A stretch of 64,000 nucleotides of DNA, from NCBI GenBank assembly GCA_026119935.1, contig JALRMH010000079.1:32538-96537 (forward strand), read 5' to 3'. The notes under the pieces were generated by a model. The model was not told the origin of the DNA, did no database searches, and saw only the letters and a list, made by a program, of their open reading frames with translations. Both the position numbers and the translations under genes were made by a program. Shown here one piece after another: positions 55,851 to 64,000 of this stretch; the stretch's first letter is position 1; every line of letters begins with the position of its first letter. The stretch is from Endothia cerciana (Eukaryota; Ascomycota; Sordariomycetes; Diaporthales; Cryphonectriaceae).

Positions 55851-56824
55851 CCCCACGTCATCATGCCGAGGAGGGCGGATGCACGTGGTACAATGGAGTT
55901 GAGGCGGGGTGTTTGACGACAACGTGCGTGTTCGCGGGGGCGTTTGTACCATGGTATACGACACACCTGTGAGCACGCATTTTGGGACGGTTTGGATCAG
56001 GCGGGCCTTCGGGAAGTAGGTGTTGGACGGGGCGTAGAGAGGGACCCGAGGGGATGCTCGACTGGCGCATGACGGGATGGCAAGATGCGTGCTTTGACAC
56101 GAGGATAGGTCGAAACTTGTACCGTAGACAAAAGTACCTTGCCTTGCATGCTGGAGAGTGCCGGGCCCGGCTCCGGGCCGTGGCCACACATCATGACCGC
56201 AGTAAGTGTACAGCATCGCCGAGGAACGACAGGCGGGCGTCCGGAGTATTGGATTGGCATCAACCTGCCGCTGGGCGAAAGGTAAAATCCTCCGCAAGAA
56301 AATGAGCCGGGACGTCGAGTTCCTGCGCGATTGACTCGGTAGGGTATCTGACTGCTGGTGCCCACTGCACCATGGCGCCTCGGACCCGGGATTTTTACGT
56401 GGTGATGGGCAATCCCCCGCCGGGGTGCCCAATTACCCTACATACTGTGGTAGTACCTGGCTGCTTACCTCGGAAGTAGTCCTGCGGCGGTGCCATCTAT
56501 AGAGTCTTCTACTCGTCGTGACGATGCCTGGAAGCCTGTCGATGGCAATTTCCTATGGTCCCTTCAAAGACGTCATGATACTCAAGCGACAGATCCATGT
56601 TTGCACCGACCCTAACGTCAGGCATTTCTCCCGCTCTAGTGAACTCCTACTTCCTCTGACCATCACCCAGTCAACACAAGACCGCACCCCCTCCTCGCCG
56701 AATACATCCCTCCTCGCTGGATACGTTCTGCCAGAGAAGGGGCCGGTCTCATGGAGACGAGGTCGGGTCAAGCATCTAGGGCTCCAAATTGCGACGGGGC
56801 GGATCTCGCGGCATAGCGGTGAAG
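55851..56824. promoter_or_regulatory. Intergenic region upstream of the Nramp gene
   Basis: No supportable gene. The left part is the 3' flank of the phospholipid methyltransferase, the right part the promoter and leader of the Nramp gene. A plus frame at 56518-56871 runs into the Nramp start in another frame and looks like leader sequence, not a protein. Confidence 0.5.
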
Positions 56825-58806
56825 ATGGACGACCCTCCAGCTACTACCCCATCACCACATGCGCCTCGTGAGGACGGCGGCTCATCACGGACACGGCAGC
56901 CTCAAGAATTCAGGAAGGCCCTCACAAGTGGAGCGGCTCGCGGCTCGGGCGAGCTGCACCAGACCCCATGCCTCGATAGCACTGCAGCAGAGCGGCTCGC
57001 GGCAGCGAACCTTGAGCATTCGCATGAAGCACCCATGAACGATCCGTCATCAGCAGCAGGCACGATGTCTTTCATCCGGAAATCCTCATCTCGAGCACCC
57101 CAAAGAGGCTCCTCGAGGGTCAGCACTCGGCGGAGCCCCTCACGAGGTGCACCGGCACCTGCAGGTGGGCCTGGTCAGCGCTCGCCGATGAACCAGGCAT
57201 GGCATGCTATCGTCACATTTGGCAAGTTCGTTGGGCCTGGGTTCATGATAGCCGTCGCCTACAGTAGGTTTTCCGATGATCTGGTCCCCTCGCTCTCGTT
57301 CTAACCCCCTTTCTCGATGGGAAGACTAACACTCGCCTAGTTGACCCTGGAAATTATTCAACCGATATCAGTGCCGGCGCAACTTACAGGTTCAAAATGT
57401 TATTCATAGTTCTTCTCAGCAACTTGTTTGCTATTCTACTGCAGGGCCTCTGTGTCAAGCTGGGTACTGTCACCGGCTTGAATCTTGCACAAGCCTGCCG
57501 GGCGTTTCTCCCAAGATGGCTTAACTTCGTCCTGTACATAATGGCCGAGGTTGCCATTATCGCGACTGACATAGCAGAGGTGAGCCAGACGCTGCTCCGA
57601 GAAAGGCTGCATCTTGCAATCTTCCCTATCAAAAATACTGCGTCGTGCTAAAGATTCTCCCAGGTCATCGGCACAGCTATCGCCATCAACCTCCTCATAC
57701 CACAGATACCTCTGATAGCAGGTTGTGCGATCTCTGTCCTAGACGTCATGATCATCCTGCTGTTCTACAACCCGAATGGCTCGATACGCGGGCTACGGGC
57801 CTTTGAGGCCTTCGTCGTTGCCCTAGTCCTTGCGGTGGTCGTTTGCTTTTGCATCCAGATGTCTTTCATCCGCAACACTAGCGCCGGTGAAGTCTTGCGC
57901 GGATACCTTCCCTCCGCTGCTGCCGTCCAGCAACAGGGCTTATACCAAGCATGTGGGATCCTTGGGGCCACAGTGATGCCACACAGCCTATATCTAGGCT
58001 CGGGCATGCCCCAGTCTCGGCTGAAGGAATACGATACCAAGAAAGGGCTTCTGCCCATCGGTAGATCGACAAGCGAGGAACCAGAGAAAACAACCTATAT
58101 CCCGTCCCTAGCGGCAATCCGGCACTGCTGGAAATACTCCATCACCGAGCTGGCCATCTCACTCTTTACCTTTGCGCTGTTCGTTAACTCGGCCATTCTC
58201 ATCATCGCCGGCGCATCACTCTACGGCTCGGAAGAGGCCCAGGGCGACGACATCTTCGCCATCCACGGTCTCCTTACGCGGAGCTTAGGCAGAGGCGCCG
58301 GGGTCCTCTTCGCGCTGGCACTACTACTGTCGGGGGTTTCGGCCGGCATAGTCTGCACTATAGCGGGCCAGATGGTCAGCGAGGGCGCTCTGGACTGGCA
58401 CATGCGCCCCTGGTTGCGGAGACTGATGACGCGGTCGATCAGCATTACACCCAGCATCATCATCGCCGGTGCCGTTGGGAGGGAGGGCCTCGATGCGGCC
58501 CTGAACGGCTCACAGGTGGCTCTGAGCGTCGTGCTCCCGTTTGTCTCCGCCCCGTTGATCTGTTTTACCTGTATGAGCAAGTATATGAAAGTCAGCTCGG
58601 GACGGGCACCGACTGCGGGTGTGGAAGACGATGAGGACCCCTCCGGCCTGAATACAGCAGTGGCAGCAGGCTCTGCTTCTGCCGAGGGGGGGAACGCAAA
58701 GATGGCCAACTCGATACCGGTTGTCATCATTTCTGTATTGGTCTGGTTGGTAATCGCAGCCATGAATGTAGCCAACCTGGTATTACTACGTCTAGGAAAA
58801 GAATAA
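56825..58806 (+). CDS. Nramp-family divalent metal transporter
   Basis: Proton-coupled importer of Mn2+ or Fe2+ (SMF/Nramp family), in plasma membrane or vacuole. Three exons (56825-57263, 57341-57579, 57664-58806) with introns of 77 and 84 bp give 606 residues. The N-terminal 115 residues are Ser/Arg-rich and cytosolic. Helix 1 carries the metal-binding DPGN in AVAYIDPGNYSTDISAGA, interrupted by intron 1; helix 6 carries MPHS in GATVMPHSLYLGSGM, both diagnostic. About eleven hydrophobic helices follow the family pattern, and FVNSAILIIAGAS and LLLSGVSAGIVCTIAGQMVSEG are the usual helix 7 and transport-signature regions. The SMF paralogue (vacuolar or plasma-membrane) cannot be decided from the sequence. 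The gene is complete. No linked metal gene is near. Confidence 0.92.
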
Positions 58807-59505
58807 AGAAGAGTTCCGTGTACCGGCACATCGGCCTCTTCCATGAGTGTTAATATGCTCTCACTTGCTGAGAGTGATTGTATTCGTCCGGATGACACAC
58901 TGTAAGTGATTGTACTGCATCTCAGCCAATGGCATTCTGTGATTTTATCCCACCGACCGCCGCCGTCGACTGGGAGACAAAGGTCCCATATGTACTGCAC
59001 ACAACAGACACTCGGGGCGGGACATCCCCACCTCCTTTCCGCTGCTGGGCAGCCTACCGCTAGCACTTGCAAGATCCTGGCTGGAGGCTACGATGGCACC
59101 TTAAGATGGCTTAGGGACAGACCGCTGTCCCCATGGGGAGGAGAGATAGTCTGGCCGAGAAACTGTGCCGAGTCGGCGCGGCGGCCGGCCCAACAACTGA
59201 GTCCGTAACATCCTGGTCATGAGTAAGAGAGACGACTTTGAGCGTGCGAACCTTGTGACTGATGTCTTTGTCGCGGCAGACTCGCGGTGTGCGTCATATA
59301 TAAGCTGCTCGAGAGGTCTCGATCAAAACGTTGCGTCCGCGTTGGATTGGAAACCCCCACATCGTGCCACGCAGCATATCGTCAGCGGCTTCGTCGATCT
59401 GCCGCTCGAGAGAATACCCTGGGACATCAGGCCTGAGGAGTCCCTTACTTCCTTCAAGGCGTTTCCTGCCTACTCGCAACCTGGAACCTCCGGTAGAGTG
59501 TGGCG
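58807..59505. other. Intergenic region
   Basis: A 699-bp stretch between the Nramp stop and the start of the MFS pseudogene. I see no gene; the right part is probably the old promoter of the transporter. Confidence 0.55.
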
Positions 59506-60830
59506 ATGACCTCGACTTCGGCTCCAGAGGCCGAGAAGGCCTCACAACTATCGCTGGAGACGGCCACGGAAGACGATAGAAAGCAGACCAACGACGACAT
59601 CCTCGACCTGGCCGGAGATGGGTCCAAGTCTCCGGAGGTAGACAACGTGGTTCTCTATCCTAAGGGGCCAACGAGAGTTCTCATCATCATTTCTCTCCGC
59701 CTGTCCATATTCCTTGTCGCGCTCGACCAGACCATCATCGCCCCCGGCTCTGGGCGCCATTACGGCACAGTTTGATTCGGTCAAGGACATCGGCTGGTAT
59801 GGCAGTGCGTATCTCCTCACGACGACGGCGCTCCAGCCGCTGTACGGCAAGCTCCACAACAGCTTCCCCGCCAAGGTTGTGTCTATACCTGCGCGGTGGT
59901 AGTCTTTGAGATCGGTCCTCTGGTGTGCGCGGCTGCGCCGAGCTCAACCGCCTTCATCGTGGGCCGGGCTGTCGCCGGCATGGGGACTGCCGGACTGTTC
60001 TCTGGGTCTGTTGTCTATCCTAGCGTACACACTCCCGCTGAGGCAAAGACCGCTCGCGTTTGGCCTCATCGGAAGCATGTGGGGAATCGCAAGTGTCGCA
60101 GGCCCCCTGTAAGCAGTTTTTCTTTCCTATATGGTGCCCTGTCCCGTCTCTTCCAAGGGTCGACCGCAAAAACACCTCAAGAAGCTCAGGAACAGGACTC
60201 TAATGCATGCCCAAAAATAAGTCTGGGGGGGTGCATTCACGGACCACGTCACCTGGAGGTGGTGTTTCTACATAAGTAAGTATTGAATTTTGCCGCTTGA
60301 TGGGCTACCCCGGAGCCTGGACCGTGAGGAGAGGTGCATTCGGGCCGGGCGCAGCAAACTGACATCTCGCAGACCTCCCCATCGGGGGAGTAGCCGTGGT
60401 GGCTATCCTTCTCCTCCTCCACGTCAGGGGCCAGAGGAAACAAGGCAACAGCTTGCGCGAGAAGCTCCTGAGGCTCGACCTCTTGGGGGCCGCAACTCTC
60501 ATCCCCGCGGCCATCTGTCTCCTGCTTGCCCTTCAATGGGGCGGGCACGCAGTATCCCTGGAGCAACTCCCGGATCATCGGCCTGTTCGTCGGGTTTGGT
60601 GCCCTCATGGCTGTCTTCATCGGGGTTCAGTTCTGGCGGGGCGACGAGGGAAACCCTCCCACCGCGGTTCTTTAGGAACCGGAACGTGCTCTGCGCCATG
60701 CTGTTTTCCGGCTTCTTCGGGGGGCGGCCTTCTTCCCGCTGACTTACTACCTTTCGCTGTACTTCCAGGCCATCCAGGGGGACAGTGCTGTGCAGGCTGG
60801 TATCAAGCCCCTCAGCCTCAACTTCCACCA
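59506..60830 (+). pseudogene. Decayed MFS multidrug-type (DHA2-like) transporter
   Basis: Pieces of a 14-helix MFS efflux pump appear in correct order: SIFLVALDQTII (helix 1), then in another frame DIGWYGSAYLLTTTALQPLYGK, then VCAAAPSSTAFIVGRAVAG, then LPLRQRPLAFGLIGSMWG, DHVTWRWCFYIN, LPIGGVAVVAILLLLHV, GLFVGFGALMAVF, PPRFFRNRNVLCAML and FPLTYYLSLYFQAIQGDSAV. Two apparent introns keep good splice sites (donor near 60111; donor 60276 with an acceptor near 60371). At least six frame changes are needed, mostly in short G or C runs such as CCCCC near 59745 and GGGGGGG near 60225. The C-terminal half is missing after about 60830. Fragments match the aflatoxin-pump/DHA2 type rather than sugar porters. 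Confidence 0.82.
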
Positions 60831-62404
60831 CTTATCAGAGATCCTTTAGGCTTGGTCTCATCCTCAGGTTGGAATCGCACATGTTCAGATCAGAGGACAG
60901 CGGGCTCACGGTCTAGAGCGGAGGCTCTCTCGGCCTTCGGAATCTACGGATCTGGAAATCGCCCGGCCTCGCAATCGCGGATACATCGGTAGCAGCCGTA
61001 TCTTGTTTTGCTTGCAGGAATAGGACAAGAATCACGCCGTGTCTCGTATCACTCCATGGCATGGTTGTGGATCTTGATACCTTCCACGGCTGCAGAGGTA
61101 CCACCACAGCCAGCATACTGTCGTCTGGGTCGGGGTCAAGACGCGAGCCGAGGGCGAGGCCATTCCCCGACCGATCCAGTCTCCAACCGGCCCCTGGGAA
61201 GGGGATGCGCATGGGCTCCTCTCCTGGCGTCCTCTCCGCCTCGCGTGGGATGTCAGGGCCGAGCCTTGAGGGTCCCACCAATGTGCCCGCGAATCGGGAG
61301 TTCCTGCGAGTCTTGTCATGGCGCCAGGACCTGCTGGCGATTCAATGACCGGAGGGTTTGCTCCGGTCACTACGAGAACCTACCATCTATTCACTGATGC
61401 CCCATGAGAAATGCTACAAAAAATGTCCGATCCTCATGATGTTCTCCGATCTACGTGTCCTAAGGGGGCCCTGAATGGCCTCATGTCGTGGATTTTGGGA
61501 TTTGTCTCGGTATAAGAACACTGGCAGCGTAATTGGGCTTTGATGAGCAGGCTCAATCCTTTTTTTTTTTTTTTCCCTTCCTTTGAACGCCCCAGTTGAT
61601 GCGTTGTGTCGCTGCTCAGGAGTGAGACGGATCTAACACAAACGCCTTCCAACTTGTCGCCCTCTCAGTAACGAGCAGCAAAGCCTCCAGACTGCAGCAC
61701 ACCCCTCCCGTGGAAATTTGAGACGCGCCTTGCTGTGGTCGCGCCGTTGTCCTCATGTTATTCAGACTGTTGAAGGTCTCCCCGTAGGAAGAGTCAGCGG
61801 TGTAAGTGCTTCCTAGGAGGGAACTGAACCACGTCGTAGAACACGCCCTACTAACTCCTGCGTCCGCGAGTGAGTTCTATCGAACGTCGAGAACCCCAAC
61901 CTCCTTTCCTGTTCAAGTCGACCGTATACACGCCGGTCGGAACCTCCCCTCAGCAGGGCCTCGGAGGGACCCGGCAACACTTCTTTCTCCATGGCACCGT
62001 ACCAGAAGCCGTCCGTGGTGGAGGTAGAGGACGAGGCTAGGCAGAGCAAGGACAAGGGCCCGCGATTCCAGGTCATCAGCATGGGCAACATGACACCGGC
62101 ACCGGCACCGGCGGCGCCGGCGGCAGAAGTGAGGCGCCTGCGGAAGAGGAAATGCCCATGGGAGAGCGCGCAGCGCCCGGGCCACACGACCTTCATGCAG
62201 GCCGCCGCCTGCCGGTGACGATTGGAGGCACTGTACCGGTGCACGATGTGCACGAATCGGTTCCAGATCTGCGGGATTGGTGAAATAGCTCTATAGACCT
62301 GTGCAGTATGAACTGGCCTGGATGAAGCCAACAATACCTCCTATGATAGACAGTCGCTGTCGCCCTCGCTTGTATACTCTATATCAGTATCGCCGCCGCC
62401 GCCC
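60831..62404. other. Gene-free region; one possible small ORF
   Basis: No gene could be supported. A run of 15 T lies at 61560-61574. An ORF at 61991-62218 (75 residues, starts MAPYQKPSVVEVEDEARQ, Pro/Ala repeats in the middle) has plausible composition but no motif and no known partner; I give it low weight. The right end is the 3' flank of the Apd1-like gene, including a GCC-rich patch near 62390. Confidence 0.4.
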
Positions 62405-63561
62405 TCACCAGCTCATCAGCCCCCTGGACCGATCGAACCCGCCCCTCAGCTGCCTCTCGGGCTTGACCACCTTGCCCTGCAGTATGGTGTACTTGACGAT
62501 CCCCTCGATGTCCTCGGGCCTCACCCGGGCAAGCCAGATACACTGGCCCGCGCCGACGCCCCCCTCCTCGCCGACCTCTTTCTTCCGGGGCATGAGCACC
62601 TCCCCCTCCTTCAGCCCGGCCCTGCTCGCCTCGTCGACGCCAAACGCGTCCGGCCGCCTGTACACCATCATGTTGGCACTGTACTTGTGCCCGCCGGTGT
62701 GGCTGATGAAGTAGATGCCCACGCCGCCGGGCCTCTCGTCGTCCAGGTCCCGGTAGAGGCCCAGCGGGCGCAGGTGCCTCTCCAGCTCCTTGCGCAGCAG
62801 GGGCGCGGACTGCCCGCAGCGCGCGTCGCGGGTCCTCTGCGAGCAGAGCAGGACGAGGGCCCCGTGCGGGCTGGGCCGGGACGTGAGGGCGTGGAGCTTG
62901 GGGGCCGGCTCGGGGGCGTCCGGCGCGGGGAGGGACCTGGGCAGGGCCGGGTAGACGGGCGCGAGGGCCGAGGTGTTGGTGGGGGCCCTGTTGACGTAGT
63001 CCGAGATCAGGGCCGGGACGTTGGCGGGCGTGACGTTCTCGACGACGGTGAAGGCGGGGAGGAGGAGGACGGTGGTGGGTTCCGAGTAGTCGCTCGTGTG
63101 ATGGGGCGTCGGGATGTTGGAGGCGGAGAGCATGAGTCTCTGGCGTATTTTAAGAGGTTAGCGAACGATGGATTGACCCTCCCCCCCCCCCCCACCTCCC
63201 GACGGAGTGAAACCGGTGGAGGGAGACGGGGGGAGGGCAAAGACAAAAGACCTACACCGTTGCTCGGCTTCTCGGCGGCCTCGATGGCCTGCATCACGCT
63301 CCCCTTCTCGTCGGCGACATCGCGCACCCAGTCTGACTTGCCGGTGGCGACCAGGACGTGGGTGGCCCAGCCCTTGACGTGCCCGTAGAGGTGGTCATGC
63401 TCCTCGACCTTGAAGCCTTTGGGGTACTGTATCGAGCAGGACTCGCAGTCCCGCAGGCAGTCGTCGCCGTCGACCTCGGGTGCGACCTTGGGGAAGAGGT
63501 CCGGCGTCTGGGGCCCGCCGTTGGCGAGGCGCTTGGCGCCGCTGACCAGTGATCTGAACAT
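62405..63561 (-). CDS. Apd1-like sucrase/ferredoxin-like [2Fe-2S] protein
   Basis: Member of the Apd1/Aim32 (Suc/Fer-like, thioredoxin-fold ferredoxin) family; the yeast protein binds a [2Fe-2S] cluster through two Cys and two His and takes part in redox homeostasis. Two exons, 63561-63256 and 63139-62405, joined across a 116-bp phase-0 intron, give 346 residues. An N-terminal Cys cluster (DCLRDCESCSIQYP) is typical of the family, as is SDWVRDVADEKGSV. Cluster ligands are visible as C201-X8-C210 in CSQRTRDARCG and H249-X3-H253 in HTGGHKYSANMMVY, the same spacings as in yeast Apd1. The intron holds a run of 13 C (63181-63193). Acceptor and donor were chosen because they restore the family sequence NGRLMLSASNIP. 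Nothing suggests a pathway link with neighbours. Confidence 0.9.
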
Positions 63562-63822
63562 GTCGTGGCTGGTTGGTGGGATGCCAGTGCTACGAGGGAT
63601 CTTCCTCTTGCAGCGCGGGCGCAGTGCCGGGGGGGTGGGAGTGGGCTTTTGTTCTCTCGAGTGGCTTCACAGGGTCCGTCCTCAGTCCCTCGGTGCATAT
63701 CGGCGATGTGACGCTATCGTACTAGTCAGGGCGTGGGGTTCCCGAATTAGGACGACACCTCCTACTATATTCCGCAGGTGTGTTCGTCCTGAGATCTGGC
63801 ACAGACGGGAGACAGGAAGAAG

Positions 63823-63854
<32 letters not shown>

Positions 63855-64000
63855 GAAGTAGAAGTAGAAGTAGAAGTAGAGTGAGAGAGAGAGAGGGGGG
63901 GAGAAGGGGGGGGGGCACCAGCGGCAGACATCCTTGACCGGTCGGTTACAGCGGCGCCCAGTGACCATTGCCCAAAATATAAGACACGCTCACACTAACA
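63562..64000. other. Right-edge upstream region with purine microsatellite
   Basis: No gene is supported up to the window edge. The stretch should carry the promoter of the Apd1-like gene. Opposite-strand frames here are poly-Leu/Phe translations of the GAA repeat and are artefacts. Confidence 0.6.
63815..63879. repeat. GAA / GTAGAA microsatellite
   Basis: About twelve GAA units are followed by four to five GTAGAA units and then GA-rich sequence, about 250 bp upstream of the Apd1-like start codon. On the minus strand (the coding strand of that gene) it is a TTC tract of the kind that can exclude nucleosomes in fungal promoters. Confidence 0.9.

Noticed and set aside
59506..60830. MFS gene as the missing GlcNAc transporter NGT1
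   Set aside because: Fragments match 14-helix DHA2-type drug pumps, the gene is broken, and it lies 19 kb outside the cluster.
61991..62218. Small 75-codon ORF with acidic start and Pro/Ala repeats
   Set aside because: No motif or partner; kept only as a note in the gene-free region.
16562..63561. Secondary-metabolite gene cluster
   Set aside because: A methyltransferase-like protein, a drug-type MFS pseudogene and glycosidases occur, but no polyketide synthase, NRPS or terpene synthase backbone is present.
63682..63968. Poly-Leu and poly-Phe minus-strand ORFs
   Set aside because: They are translations of the GAA/GTAGAA microsatellite.

Overview
This window looks like a euchromatic stretch of a filamentous ascomycete genome, most likely a Sordariomycete. 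The evidence is short introns (51-252 bp) with GT..AG ends and CTRAY branch sites, moderately GC-rich coding DNA, genes read from both strands without operons, and fungal families such as a Tyr-type SREBP factor, Srs2, an Ndt80-like factor, an Opi3/ChoB methyltransferase and an Apd1-like protein. No rRNA or convincing tRNA was seen. Gene models were built by hand from splice signals and reading-frame continuity; all coordinates are computed from the sequence, all names rest on recognised motifs.

Layout. 628-3709 (-): SREBP-type transcription factor. 3.7-7.5 kb: long non-coding, homopolymer-rich leader/promoter. 7.5-9.3 kb (-): single-pass membrane protein of unknown function. 10.9-13.9 kb (+): Srs2 helicase. 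14.1-14.5 kb (+): small, probably mitochondrial, membrane protein. 16.6-19.2 kb (+): neutral ceramidase with a Ser-to-Thr change at the known nucleophile position. 19.5-21.4 kb (-): decayed GH3 glycosidase. 22.6-25.0 kb (+): GH31 alpha-xylosidase-like enzyme. 41.3-48.7 kb (-): 2400-residue protein with about seven membrane segments and a huge repetitive tail. 50.8-51.7 kb (+): broken FMN-binding split-barrel gene. 52.5-54.3 kb (-): polytopic membrane protein with a spermidine-synthase-like domain. 55.0-55.9 kb (+): phospholipid methyltransferase. 56.8-58.8 kb (+): Nramp metal transporter. 59.5-60.8 kb (+): broken MFS drug-type transporter. 62.4-63.6 kb (-): Apd1-like Fe-S protein.

The most coherent system is at 25.3-40.5 kb: an N-acetylglucosamine (GlcNAc) catabolic cluster with five genes. 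They are GlcNAc-6-phosphate deacetylase (dac1), a GH3 enzyme fused to a GNAT acetyltransferase (nag3 type), an Ndt80-like regulator (ron1 type), a GlcNAc-kinase-type hexokinase (hxk3) and glucosamine-6-phosphate deaminase (dam1). Together they would release GlcNAc from chitin or peptidoglycan fragments, phosphorylate it, deacetylate it and deaminate it to fructose-6-phosphate, under a local regulator. A similar cluster is known from Trichoderma reesei. The GlcNAc transporter gene (ngt1) that belongs to that known cluster is not visible here.

Three genes (GH3, FMN protein, MFS) are clearly broken while their neighbours are intact, and at least fourteen runs of 10-16 G or C sit only in intergenic DNA and introns.
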